This document shows, one piece after another, positions 54,538 to 63,234 of a stretch of DNA of 64,000 nucleotides. Position 1 is the first letter of the stretch. Each line of letters starts with the position of its first letter. Source of the stretch: Sphingobacterium phlebotomi (lineage in GTDB: Bacteria; Bacteroidota; Bacteroidia; Sphingobacteriales; Sphingobacteriaceae). Position numbers and translations under genes: made by a program. The notes under the pieces are model-generated. The model was not told where the DNA came from and ran no database searches. It saw nothing but the letters and a program-made list of their open reading frames with translations. The stretch covers positions 124,001 to 188,000 of the forward strand of contig NZ_VTAV01000002.1 in assembly GCF_008180195.1 (NCBI RefSeq). The letters are read 5' to 3'.

Positions 54538-55467
54538 ATGAATAAAGTTAAAGGATTAATTGCGGCGACGTTTGCTGCTTATAAAAAGGATGGAAATATT
54601 GATTTGGATGCCATTCCTCCTTATGTGGAATACTTGATTGAACAGCAGGTCAGTGGTGTATTTGTCTGTGGAACGAACGGTGAAGGACCGAATTTAACTA
54701 CGGAAGAACGGATGGCAATTACCGAGAAATATATAGCCTGCGTGGCAGGCAGAATACTCGTTTTTGTACATGTAGGCCATAGTTCCATCACGGAGGCTAA
54801 ACGTCTGGCGGCACATGCACAAGAACACGGTGCGGATTATATATCATCTGTTTCTGCTTTTTACTTTAAACCAAGTTCGGTAGCCAACCTGGTCGATTGC
54901 ATGGCTGAGATAGCATCAGCGGCACCTAAATTACCCTTCTTTTATTACCATATTCCTGCGTTGACGGGTATACAGATCGATATGATTCAGTTTTTGCAAC
55001 TGGCAGAACAAAAAATACCCAATCTGGCGGGTATCAAGTATACGGCAGCGACGATGCAGGAATACCAGGCTTGTCTACACTATAAATCGGGTAAATTTGA
55101 TATTTTATTTGGTTACGACGAGCTTCTTCTGCCCGCCCTTGCCGTGGGAGCCAAAGGCGCTATCGGCAGTACATACAATTATGCAGCCAAGCTATATGCG
55201 CAAGTTGTAGCTTATTTTGAAGAAGGGAAACTGGATGAAGCCGAAAAACTTCATTTTGAGGCTGTACAAATGGTACAATTACTGGTAAAGTATGGGCCTA
55301 TCCCGACACAACGTGCAATTATGAAAAAGCTAGGACTGGATCTAGGTATACCAAGACTGCCGTTGGTGGCCCTTAGTAAAGAGCAGGAACAAAACCTGTA
55401 TGCAGATCTGTCCGATACTGCTTTTCTCTCCCGTGTGAAGTCTTGTTCCTTTGTAAAGTCCTGTTAA
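54538..55467 (+). CDS. nanA: N-acetylneuraminate lyase
   Basis: A 309-residue DapA-fold aldolase that splits N-acetylneuraminate to pyruvate and N-acetylmannosamine in the cytoplasm. The carboxylate-binding CGTNGEG (44-50) is present, as are the catalytic Tyr137 in FFYYHIPALTG and the Schiff-base Lys167 in AGIKYTAATMQEY. ILFGYDELLLPALAVGAKGAIGSTYNY closely follows the animal-type NPL lyase pattern and separates it from dihydrodipicolinate synthase. It is 17 bp after nanH and 10 bp before nanM. No nanE epimerase or ManNAc kinase follows. Confidence 0.9.
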   Translation: MNKVKGLIAATFAAYKKDGNIDLDAIPPYVEYLIEQQVSGVFVCGTNGEGPNLTTEERMAITEKYIACVAGRILVFVHVGHSSITEAKRLAAHAQEHGADYISSVSAFYFKPSSVANLVDCMAEIASAAPKLPFFYYHIPALTGIQIDMIQFLQLAEQKIPNLAGIKYTAATMQEYQACLHYKSGKFDILFGYDELLLPALAVGAKGAIGSTYNYAAKLYAQVVAYFEEGKLDEAEKLHFEAVQMVQLLVKYGPIPTQRAIMKKLGLDLGIPRLPLVALSKEQEQNLYADLSDTAFLSRVKSCSFVKSC

Positions 55468-55477
55468 TGAGTGGGCA

Positions 55478-56560
55478 ATGAATATAAAATATTTTATCTT
55501 TATACTATTTATGCTAAGCTCAACTCTTTTACCTGCACAGACAGCTGCTACAAAAATGAAATGGAACGTGCTAACTCCAATTCCGGATACAATGGGATTT
55601 GCAGGGGCATATATTGCGACAACCGATGATTTCCTGCTGGTCATGGGCGGAGCGAATTTTCCGGACGGAAGAGCACCCTGGGATGGTGGTAAGAAAACAT
55701 GGACGAATAAGATATTTGCACTTACAGATAAGCAAGGAAACTGGACCTCGCTTGGACACTTGCCTATTCCAATGGGATACGGAGCAGTAACCTCCTTTCA
55801 GAACAGTGTATTTATTGCTGGCGGTAGCAATGAGGAGGGACATCTTTCTTCAGCATTTAAACTCACATGGCAAGAAAACCGATGGCATATCGAAGATTTG
55901 CCAAAATTACCTTTTCAATTAGCAAATTGTTCGAGTGTAAGGATAGGCAGTTTATGGTATATCGTTGGGGGGATAAAGTTCCCAGATTCGCCAACGGCAG
56001 AATCAGTATGTTGGCGTATGGATCTAACCGCAACGGATAAAGGATGGGAAGTCTGTCCACCCATTCCCGGTGAAGGCCGTATGCTATCTGTAGTCGCAGA
56101 AGGGAAAGGTAACTTAGTGGTACTATCGGGTGTAAGTTTGCAGGATGGCAAAAGACAATATCTGCAGGATGCCTATGTATTGGACGATAATATGCGATGG
56201 TCAAGGATCGCTGACCTGCCCGAATCGGTAGCTGCGGCTCCAAGTCCAGCTTGGTTTGATTGCAAATCCAACAACCTTTTTGTCTTCGGAGGCGATAATG
56301 GCGCCCTAGCCAATCAGGACTTAAAGCATAATCATCCTGGTTTTTCTAATCGCATACTAACCTATGATTTTGGGATGGATTTGTGGCATTATAGTGCGGA
56401 TAAGATCATTATTTCAGAAAAACAACAGCACGAAAAAACTTGGGTTCCAGTTACGACAGGCACAGCATATTGGGCTGGTGGAATAATATTACCCTCGGGA
56501 GAGATCAGACCGGGAATCCGTACGCCTCAGGTATTATGGGGCACTATTAAGCAAGACTAA
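55478..56560 (+). CDS. nanM: Kelch-type sialic acid mutarotase
   Basis: A 360-residue protein with a signal peptide (ending LLPAQT) and Kelch repeats, of the cyclically permuted mutarotase family (YjhT/NanM). It speeds conversion of alpha- to beta-sialic acid released by sialidase, in the periplasm. Kelch-blade motifs include GFAGAYIATTDDFLLVMGGANFPDG, VFIAGGSNEEGHLSSAF, GSLWYIVGGIKFPDSPTAES and NNLFVFGGDNGALANQ. PWDGGKKTW near the start is typical of NanM-like proteins. Position between nanA and the transporter fits the pathway. Confidence 0.9.
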   Translation: MNIKYFIFILFMLSSTLLPAQTAATKMKWNVLTPIPDTMGFAGAYIATTDDFLLVMGGANFPDGRAPWDGGKKTWTNKIFALTDKQGNWTSLGHLPIPMGYGAVTSFQNSVFIAGGSNEEGHLSSAFKLTWQENRWHIEDLPKLPFQLANCSSVRIGSLWYIVGGIKFPDSPTAESVCWRMDLTATDKGWEVCPPIPGEGRMLSVVAEGKGNLVVLSGVSLQDGKRQYLQDAYVLDDNMRWSRIADLPESVAAAPSPAWFDCKSNNLFVFGGDNGALANQDLKHNHPGFSNRILTYDFGMDLWHYSADKIIISEKQQHEKTWVPVTTGTAYWAGGIILPSGEIRPGIRTPQVLWGTIKQD

Positions 56561-56565
56561 ATCTT

Positions 56566-57801
56566 ATGAATACGAAAACAAAAGGTTATGCGTGGCTACT
56601 CGTCGCATTATTATGGGTGGTTGCTTTCCTAAATTACTTTGATAGAATACTAATTACATCGATGCGCGATCCTATTGTAGCAGATTTTGATCTGACGGAT
56701 GCGCAATTTGGTTTGTTGACGTCGGTATTTTTATGGTCTTATGGTTTTGTAAGTCCTTTTGGCGGCTTTTTGGCAGATAAATATTCACGAAAAAAAGTGA
56801 TTGTTCTGTCTGTCGCCATTTGGTCATTGGTAACCTTGTGGACCGGCTATGCGTCCTCATTTCCGGAGATGTTGGCTACGCGATTGCTGATGGGTGTAAG
56901 CGAAGCCTGCTATATACCCGCAGCGCTCGCTTTAATCACCGATTATCACAGTGGAAAAACCAGATCATTGGCCACTGGTCTGCACATGTGTGGTTTGTAT
57001 ACCGGGTTAGCGCTTGGTGGCTTGGGCGGATTTATTGCGGAGTACTGGGGATGGCGATCCGGATTCCATGTTTTTGGCCTGTTTGGAATTATTTATTCTT
57101 TTGTACTGATCTATTTTTTGAAAGATGTAAAAAAAGAGGAAGAGGAGCCGAAACGTATTTCGCAGCCCATAACAGAGGTTTCTTCTTCCTACTCGATCAG
57201 AGAGGTGCTTTCTTCTTTGTTTAGACTGGCTTCTTTCTACATTATATTGATTTATTTCGCAATATTGGGTATGGCCAATTGGTTGGTCAACGGTTGGTTG
57301 CCGACGTTTTTGAAAGATCAATTCAATTTGGATTTAGGAACTGCAGGAATTTCTGCTACAGGCTATATACAGATAGGATCTTTTGTCGGCGTGATAGTGG
57401 GTGGAATTATTGCCGATCGATGGGTGCAAAAGAACCCAAAAGGTAGATTAAACGTAATGATAATCGGCTTCTGTGTCGGAGCACCGTTTTTGTTTATCAT
57501 GGCTTCGACGAATCTCTTTTTACTGGCGATAGTCGCTATGATTGTGTTTGGGTTGGCGAGAGGTTTTAATGACGCTAATTTAATGCCCATGCTTAGGCAA
57601 GTGGTTGACCAGCGGTATATTGCCACAGCATATGGCTTCTTAAACTTCTTAAGTACCATAGTGGGCGGGCTAATGGTATATATAGGGGGGGCGTTGAAAG
57701 ATGCAAATGTAAACCTTTCAATAACCTATAAAATCATAGCAGTAGTGTTATTGTTGGTTTCTTTAACACTGTCGCTTGTAAAAATTAAACAAAGGAGCTA
57801 A
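56566..57801 (+). CDS. nanT: MFS transporter, probable sialic acid importer
   Basis: A 411-residue major facilitator with about twelve membrane segments. FLNYFDRILITSMRDPIVADF (about 21-41), motif A GGFLADKYSRKKVIV (66-80) and RLLMGVSEACYIPAALALI place it in the anion:cation symporter-like group that includes sialin and hexuronate transporters. It lies 5 bp after nanM, as the last gene of the nan unit, so free sialic acid import through the inner membrane is the best inference. The exact substrate is not proven by sequence. Confidence 0.85.
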   Translation: MNTKTKGYAWLLVALLWVVAFLNYFDRILITSMRDPIVADFDLTDAQFGLLTSVFLWSYGFVSPFGGFLADKYSRKKVIVLSVAIWSLVTLWTGYASSFPEMLATRLLMGVSEACYIPAALALITDYHSGKTRSLATGLHMCGLYTGLALGGLGGFIAEYWGWRSGFHVFGLFGIIYSFVLIYFLKDVKKEEEEPKRISQPITEVSSSYSIREVLSSLFRLASFYIILIYFAILGMANWLVNGWLPTFLKDQFNLDLGTAGISATGYIQIGSFVGVIVGGIIADRWVQKNPKGRLNVMIIGFCVGAPFLFIMASTNLFLLAIVAMIVFGLARGFNDANLMPMLRQVVDQRYIATAYGFLNFLSTIVGGLMVYIGGALKDANVNLSITYKIIAVVLLLVSLTLSLVKIKQRS

Positions 57802-57841
57802 AAAACATAGAATCAGAGGTCGTTTTTTTCTACCTTTGCAT

Positions 57842-58717
57842 ATGATAAAATCTATGACAGGGTATGGTATGGGCAGCCATGAAAATGGAAGGGTCAAATA
57901 TACCGTGGAACTGAAATCCCTGAACTCCAAGTTTCTGGAACTTAGCCTACGTTTACCGAAGGTTGTTTCGGACCGAGAACTAACACTTCGCACCGAAGCC
58001 AGTAAATTGATTGAACGAGGCAAGGTAAATATTACCGTATCGGTTGAGTATGTAGACCAAACAGCAAAAGCTTCAACCATTAACGCAGCACTCTTAAAAC
58101 AATATTATAAGCAATTGCAGGAAATAGCACAGGAAATAGGGGAGGCGAATGCTTCCCTGTTTGAAATGGCGCTAACCATGCCGGAGGTTGTAAATGCGAA
58201 CGAAGATGCGGTAGATGAAGAAGAGGGAAAAGTACTGATGGGAGCCTTTTATACCGCAATAGCACATTTTACCAAATTTCGGGAGGATGAGGGCAACGTG
58301 TTGAAGAGGGATCTGGAAAACCGTGTGCATTTAATTCTTTCCTACCTATCGCAAGTGGAAGAAGTCGAAGGGAATCGTATTCCGTTAATCCGGGAGCGTT
58401 TGAGCCATTATCTGGATGAAGCGGTTGGGAAGGAGAATATAGACATGAACCGTTTTGAACAGGAGATTATTTATTATATCGATAAACTGGATATTACGGA
58501 AGAAAAGGTTCGTTTGAGAAGTCATTGTAATTATTTTATCCAAGCCTTAAATGCAAGCGATTCCAACGGAAAAAAATTAGGCTTTATTTCACAGGAAATG
58601 GGTCGGGAAATCAATACTTTAGGATCCAAAGCGAATGACGCCAATATCCAACAGATTGTTGTTCGGATGAAAGAAGAATTGGAAAAGGTAAAAGAACAAC
58701 TACTTAACGTGTTATAA
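57842..58717 (+). CDS. yicC: YicC-family endoribonuclease-like protein
   Basis: A 291-residue protein with the conserved opening MIKSMTGYG, an N-terminal YicC-like domain (VELKSLNSKFLELSLRLP) and a C-terminal DUF1732 segment (EEKVRLRSHCNYF, then GKKLGFISQEMGREINTLGSKANDANIQQIVVRMKEELEKVKEQ). Escherichia coli YicC has been linked to RNA decay. I start at the ATG at 57842; a TTG two codons earlier is not needed. A TACCTTTG element at 57831-57838 ends only 3 bp before the start, so either the transcript is leaderless or the match is chance. It forms an operon with gmk and nadD. Confidence 0.93.
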   Translation: MIKSMTGYGMGSHENGRVKYTVELKSLNSKFLELSLRLPKVVSDRELTLRTEASKLIERGKVNITVSVEYVDQTAKASTINAALLKQYYKQLQEIAQEIGEANASLFEMALTMPEVVNANEDAVDEEEGKVLMGAFYTAIAHFTKFREDEGNVLKRDLENRVHLILSYLSQVEEVEGNRIPLIRERLSHYLDEAVGKENIDMNRFEQEIIYYIDKLDITEEKVRLRSHCNYFIQALNASDSNGKKLGFISQEMGREINTLGSKANDANIQQIVVRMKEELEKVKEQLLNVL

Positions 58718-58719
58718 CA

Positions 58720-59289
58720 ATGAGTGGAAAACTGATTATATTCTCGGCTCCTTCCGGCGCTGGAAAAACGACCATCGTTAGACGATTATTGTCCAATCAC
58801 GAAGATAAGATTGTGTTTTCTATTTCTGCTAGTACACGTGAGCCTCGGACGGGAGAAATAGACGGAAAAGACTACTATTTCATCTCCAAAGAGGATTTTC
58901 TGCATAAAGTAGCTAAACAGGAACTCATTGAATTTGAAGAAGTATACGCCGGAACCTTTTATGGTACGTTAAGAAAAGAGGTAGAACGGATTTGGTCGTT
59001 GGGAAAATCAGTTATCTTTGATATCGATGTGGTGGGCGGTCTTCGTCTAAAATCTAAATATCCGGAAGAGGCTTTGGCCATCTTTGTGAACCCACCGTCG
59101 TTGGAAGTGCTGAAAGAACGTTTGAGAGGTCGCGGAACAGACTCTGAAGAGAAATTGCAAGAACGCTTTGCCAAAGCAGAGTTAGAGCTGAGTTATGCTA
59201 GTAAGTTTGATGTGGTGCTGAACAATTTTGACTTGGAAACGGCGTGTAAAGAAGCCGAAGAGTTGGTTTTGGATTTTTTAAGTAGGTAA
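58720..59289 (+). CDS. gmk: Guanylate kinase
   Basis: A 189-residue kinase that converts GMP to GDP. Seen: P-loop SAPSGAGKTTIVRRLL (9-24), the GMP-binding SISASTREPRTGEIDGKDYYF, FEEVYAGTFYGT and IFDIDVVGGLRLK, with the arginine lid around LKERLRGRGTDSEEKLQERF. Length is normal. It follows yicC by 2 bp and its stop shares one base with the nadD start (TAATG), so the three genes are coupled. Confidence 0.97.
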   Translation: MSGKLIIFSAPSGAGKTTIVRRLLSNHEDKIVFSISASTREPRTGEIDGKDYYFISKEDFLHKVAKQELIEFEEVYAGTFYGTLRKEVERIWSLGKSVIFDIDVVGGLRLKSKYPEEALAIFVNPPSLEVLKERLRGRGTDSEEKLQERFAKAELELSYASKFDVVLNNFDLETACKEAEELVLDFLSR

Positions 59290-59873
59290 TGACAAATAAA
59301 AAGATTGGCTTATTCTTTGGCTCGTTCAATCCCATACATACTGGGCACCTGATTATTGCCAACTATATTGCCAATTATACCGAGCTCGATGAAGTGTGGT
59401 TTGTGGTATCACCCCAAAACCCTTTTAAGGACAAGAAGAATTTGGGAAATATGTACGACCGCTTGGAAATGGTCAACTTGGCTATTGAAGGGGTGGAAAA
59501 GTTACGGGTATCTGATATTGAATTTTCTCTACCCCAACCTTCGTATACCATCGATACATTGATCCATTTGGCAGAAAAGTATCCCAAGGGAGAATTTTTC
59601 TTGATTATGGGGGAAGATAATCTCGCCAGCTTTCACAAGTGGAAAAATGCGGATATTATTCTTCGCGATTACCGTATTATCGTTTACCCAAGACCAGATT
59701 ACGATGGAGGTGAGCTAAAAAAACATCCATCCATTACCATAACAGAAACCCCCGTGATGGAGCTATCCTCAACTTTTGTACGCCAAGCCGTAAAAGCAGG
59801 AAGGAGTATACAGTTTTATGTACCGGACAAAGTAATTGAATTTATTGATAAAAAGGGGCTTTATACTACATAA
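59289..59873 (+). CDS. nadD: Nicotinate-nucleotide adenylyltransferase
   Basis: A 194-residue nucleotidyltransferase that adenylates nicotinate mononucleotide to deamido-NAD. FFGSFNPIHTGHLIIANYI (9-27) is the conserved GSFxPxHxGH motif. VWFVVSPQNPFK, PQPSYTIDTLIHL and LIMGEDNLASFHKWK follow, and the ISSTxxR-like element near the end reads ELSSTFVRQAV. It acts in the same pathway as nadB and nadA at the left end, but in a separate operon with yicC and gmk. Confidence 0.96.
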   Translation: MTNKKIGLFFGSFNPIHTGHLIIANYIANYTELDEVWFVVSPQNPFKDKKNLGNMYDRLEMVNLAIEGVEKLRVSDIEFSLPQPSYTIDTLIHLAEKYPKGEFFLIMGEDNLASFHKWKNADIILRDYRIIVYPRPDYDGGELKKHPSITITETPVMELSSTFVRQAVKAGRSIQFYVPDKVIEFIDKKGLYTT

Positions 59874-59991
59874 CTCGATACAATGTCAATGTAATTTGGT
59901 TTCCCGCACAAGGTTAAGCTGTTCTCACCGTAAAACAGGAAAAAATGCTAAAGGTATTTAGTTTATAGTACGATATGAGTGCGTAGTTTTG

Positions 59992-62175
59992 CTATTGATG
60001 TCGAACAAAATCCACCCGAAACAACGTACCTTTGCCGAGCTCACTTTCTACGGTAATACGCGCATTTAGTCTAGTGACAATCCTTTTCACAATAGACAAA
60101 CCAACCCCCGACCCTTCGTAACCGGTCGAATTTGGCATACGCCGGAAAATCTCATAAATATCGCTATCATCTTTCAAATCCATCCCGATACCATTGTCTT
60201 CAATAAAGTAGGATATATGGGTAGGGTCAATCTGGCTATATACCTTTACGTAAGGTTGTTGTTCCTTTCCGCTATATTTTATCGCGTTACCGATTAAATT
60301 TAAGAATAACTGAAATAGCAGCGTCCTTTCGGCTAAAACAGGGTAAATTTTGCCAAGTTCAAACTGTAAGTGGTGCACATCATGTTCCTGCTTTGCTGTT
60401 TCCACAATAGATAGTATATGCGCTGTTGGGTCAATTAGATAAGGCTTTAATATGACGGAACTTGAGCTCGCAAATTCTTCGTGTATCTTTTCCATCATTT
60501 CCGACATCAACTGTACGGCGTCCAAAATGTTGGTACTGCACCGCTTCAAAAATTCCCCGCTTAGATCAGATTTCATTTGAATCATTTGTGCGGAAAGCCG
60601 AATAGCAGACAACGGATTTTTAAGATCATGTGTCAATGTATAGCTATAGGTCTCTAAGGTATTGTTTGCATTGACGAGCTCTTCGTTTAATCGCTGTATC
60701 TCTCCAGCCCTTTTAGCCATAACCTGTTGCACTAAAATAACGATACGTTCTATAAACTGAATTTCCCGTTGCTCCCACCTGATTGATGCGCCTTGGTTGA
60801 TTTTTTTCCACGCTTCAAAAGAAGTGCGCGGAGAAGGAAACTTCTGATTGCTAACCGGGTCATACTGTATGATTTTTTCGGGTTTACCTGCCCATACTTC
60901 TTCTATTAGATGTTCTTTGCGGAAAAATAGTAACGTCCAGGATGAATTTGGGATAAGATCAACCTTAATTACACCCGGAAATAGTTGTTCTTCGTTTTGT
61001 GTATTTTCCAGATATACGCAGTTATGCGTAGCAAATACATGCTCTTGCTGCTGTTCCAGCAAATGTCGGATTACGGTTATATGCTGTGCTGCCGGCACTT
61101 CACCAAACGAAAGCTGTTCTTCTCCGTTTCCAATCCACATACCGTCTGCTGTCAGCTTGTGTATTAATTGATGTGCAAACTTGCTAAATGTAGCCAGTAA
61201 GTCATTACTTAACCACAATCTCTCTTTCAATTCTGCTTCCAGCTGACTCGTTAGCGCTATATATTGCGATTCCTGTTTCCTACAAACAGCTAGATAATAA
61301 TTGACTGCGTACTGCGTCAAAAAGATGCAAGCATGTCTTTGCGCGAGATCGACATGCCTCGGCAAGACGTTTTGGCAAGCTACCAAGCCCCAGAGTTCCC
61401 CTTCCACGATAATGGAAAAGCTCGCACTTGCCTGAATTTTTGCATTGCGTAAATATTGGAGATGTATAGGCGATAGTGCCCTAACACTACAAGGCGTAAG
61501 ATCGATCTCTTCTTCTGTCGATTGTATCAATGGACTGACAGCGCTTTCGGTATCGGCCGTATGGCGAGCCAAAAATTCTTTGTACAATGCGCGGGCTTGC
61601 TGTGGAATATCAAATTCCGGATAGCGATACCCCAAAAGCGAATCTAGATTATCACGGATAGATTCTGCTATTACCTGGCCACTTTTATCCTCCTTAAAAC
61701 GATAAATCATGACCCGGTCAAATTGGATAATCTCCTTAATCAGTTGTGTAAGAGATTTCCATACGTCACTATCCTCACGCTCAAGGTGCTTAGCGTAATA
61801 ATACAGTTTCGTTTGCTTTAGGTTAAAACCATTGCTTTGCTCTATTTCTAGATATAACTTTTCTCCATATCGATAAATGCTAACGTAGTAATCTTGTTCA
61901 TCCAGCGCTACCTTCTCTACAAAGCGATTGAATATGAGATCTGCAATTTCAGGCCTAAAATGCTGAAAACGTATACTGTATTTTGGTAGAAGAAAATCCA
62001 AGATGTCTGTGATACTTCTCCCGATGAATTCTTGTGCAGAGCAAAGCCAGCGTTCCTGCACATTTTCACTAGCTGCGATACATTCTTCATTTTTGTCAAA
62101 TACAAATAGGTATCCAAAAAATTGGATCTTCCCACATAGATGTATTCTTTCCTCGTGACAGTCGATATGCTGCAT
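59992..62175 (-). CDS. Bacteriophytochrome sensor histidine kinase
   Basis: A 727-residue PAS-GAF-PHY-histidine kinase. Start at the ATG at 62175, preceded by a strong AAGGAAGGG site; an upstream TTG is less likely. Cys6 in QHIDCHEERIHLCGKIQFFG is at the biliverdin-attachment position. GAF motifs: FDRVMIYRF, YRYPEFDIPQQARALY (DIP Asp about 189) and ALSPIHLQYLR (His238). The second chromophore histidine region reads ACQNVLPRH, so that His is absent. The PHY tongue motif PRTSF is at about 449-453. The kinase has YSYTLTHDLKNPLSAI (His516) and a HATPase_c domain. No haem oxygenase or response regulator is adjacent. Confidence 0.9.
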   Translation of the reverse strand: MQHIDCHEERIHLCGKIQFFGYLFVFDKNEECIAASENVQERWLCSAQEFIGRSITDILDFLLPKYSIRFQHFRPEIADLIFNRFVEKVALDEQDYYVSIYRYGEKLYLEIEQSNGFNLKQTKLYYYAKHLEREDSDVWKSLTQLIKEIIQFDRVMIYRFKEDKSGQVIAESIRDNLDSLLGYRYPEFDIPQQARALYKEFLARHTADTESAVSPLIQSTEEEIDLTPCSVRALSPIHLQYLRNAKIQASASFSIIVEGELWGLVACQNVLPRHVDLAQRHACIFLTQYAVNYYLAVCRKQESQYIALTSQLEAELKERLWLSNDLLATFSKFAHQLIHKLTADGMWIGNGEEQLSFGEVPAAQHITVIRHLLEQQQEHVFATHNCVYLENTQNEEQLFPGVIKVDLIPNSSWTLLFFRKEHLIEEVWAGKPEKIIQYDPVSNQKFPSPRTSFEAWKKINQGASIRWEQREIQFIERIVILVQQVMAKRAGEIQRLNEELVNANNTLETYSYTLTHDLKNPLSAIRLSAQMIQMKSDLSGEFLKRCSTNILDAVQLMSEMMEKIHEEFASSSSVILKPYLIDPTAHILSIVETAKQEHDVHHLQFELGKIYPVLAERTLLFQLFLNLIGNAIKYSGKEQQPYVKVYSQIDPTHISYFIEDNGIGMDLKDDSDIYEIFRRMPNSTGYEGSGVGLSIVKRIVTRLNARITVESELGKGTLFRVDFVRHQ

Positions 62176-62417
62176 ACGATTCCCTTCCTTTCTAATAGTC
62201 GTCGACAAACCAACGTGTAATAAGCACGTGTATTATATATTATTCTTTTGGTTGCAATAAGTCCTATAGAAAAACAAAAACGGATTGAAACGCACACAAA
62301 ATTACTAAATTTTTTTGAGTTGATTTTTTAAAAGCTCTATATCGCTTTAGCGACTGATCAAAGCGCTCCGGGCAGGTGTATTAAAGGTTGAAATGATGTA
62401 TGTTGTAAAACGCTAAT

Positions 62418-62451
62418 AAATATAGGCCCGGTTTAAACCGGGCCTATATTT
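62418..62451. terminator. Terminator hairpin downstream of kduD
   Basis: A perfect 34-base palindrome (AAATATAGGCCCGGTTT and its mirror), one base from the kduD stop codon. With a TTTAAA loop it gives a 14-pair GC-rich stem, followed on the minus strand by TTTATT. The gap between it and the phytochrome gene (62176-62417) shows nothing else. Confidence 0.85.
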
Positions 62452-62452
62452 A

Positions 62453-63223
62453 CTATCTCCCCATCCAACCGCCATCTACGGTTAGAATCGTGCCGTGCAC
62501 ATAATCCGAAGCTTTGGAAGCCAAGAATACCGCAGGGCCTTTGAAGTCTTCCGACTCTCCCCAGCGACCCGCAGGAATACGCCCGAGGATGGAAGCGGAG
62601 CGTTCCGGATCGTCACGTAGTGCTTCTGTATTGTCTGTTGCAATATAGCCAGGAGCAATAGCGTTTACATTCACCCCTTTAGACGCCCATTCGTTCGCGA
62701 AAGCTTTCGTCAGCGAACCAATAGCACCTTTGGATGCCGCATAACCCGGCACATTAATGCCACCTTGGAATGTTAATAACGATGCGGTGAAAACAATTTT
62801 TCCGGAACCGCGTGCGATCATATCTTTTCCGATTTCACGGGTAAGTATAAATTGGGCATTTTGGTTAATCTCAATGATTTCGTCCCAGTATTCATCAGGG
62901 TGTTCCGCAGCAGGTTTGCGCAAGATATTGCCGGCATTATTAAACAAAATGTCTATAACCGGATGATCTTTCTTAACCTGGTGGATAAATTGATAAAGAG
63001 ATTCGCGATTAGAAAAATCGCATTGATAAGCATAAAATTTGCGTCCAATAGCTTCTACAGATTGGGCGACTTTTGAGTTTTCTAACTCCAATGTGGCAGA
63101 AACACCTATAATATCGGCACCTGCTTCAGCCAGTGCCTCTGCTAAAGCTTTTCCAATTCCGCGTTTGCATCCGGTCACTAAGGCTACTTTTCCGGATAAA
63201 TCGAATGTATTTAAAATAGACAT
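62453..63223 (-). CDS. kduD: 2-deoxy-D-gluconate 3-dehydrogenase-like SDR
   Basis: A 256-residue short-chain dehydrogenase close to KduD, which interconverts 2,5-diketo-3-deoxygluconate and 2-keto-3-deoxygluconate in uronate breakdown. Seen: the cofactor motif TGCKRGIG (17-24), NNAGNILRKPAAEHP (95-109), the catalytic Ser148 region FTASLLTFQGG and YAASKGA (Tyr161, Lys165). APGYIATDNTEALRDDPERSASILGRIPAGRWGE and the terminal ILTVDGGWMGR are typical of KduD. It follows the DUF4861 gene by 11 bp, so the two are co-transcribed. Confidence 0.88.
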   Translation of the reverse strand: MSILNTFDLSGKVALVTGCKRGIGKALAEALAEAGADIIGVSATLELENSKVAQSVEAIGRKFYAYQCDFSNRESLYQFIHQVKKDHPVIDILFNNAGNILRKPAAEHPDEYWDEIIEINQNAQFILTREIGKDMIARGSGKIVFTASLLTFQGGINVPGYAASKGAIGSLTKAFANEWASKGVNVNAIAPGYIATDNTEALRDDPERSASILGRIPAGRWGESEDFKGPAVFLASKASDYVHGTILTVDGGWMGR

Positions 63224-63234
63224 TTTTTACGTTT

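Noticed and set aside
54538..55467. Reading nanA as dihydrodipicolinate synthase (dapA)
   Set aside because: The FYYHIPALTG and FGYDELLLPAL segments and the position between nanH and nanM fit N-acetylneuraminate lyase, not DapA.
57831..57838. Exact -7 promoter element TACCTTTG before yicC
   Set aside because: It ends 3 bp before the start codon, which would require a leaderless mRNA. Kept only as a remark in the yicC entry.
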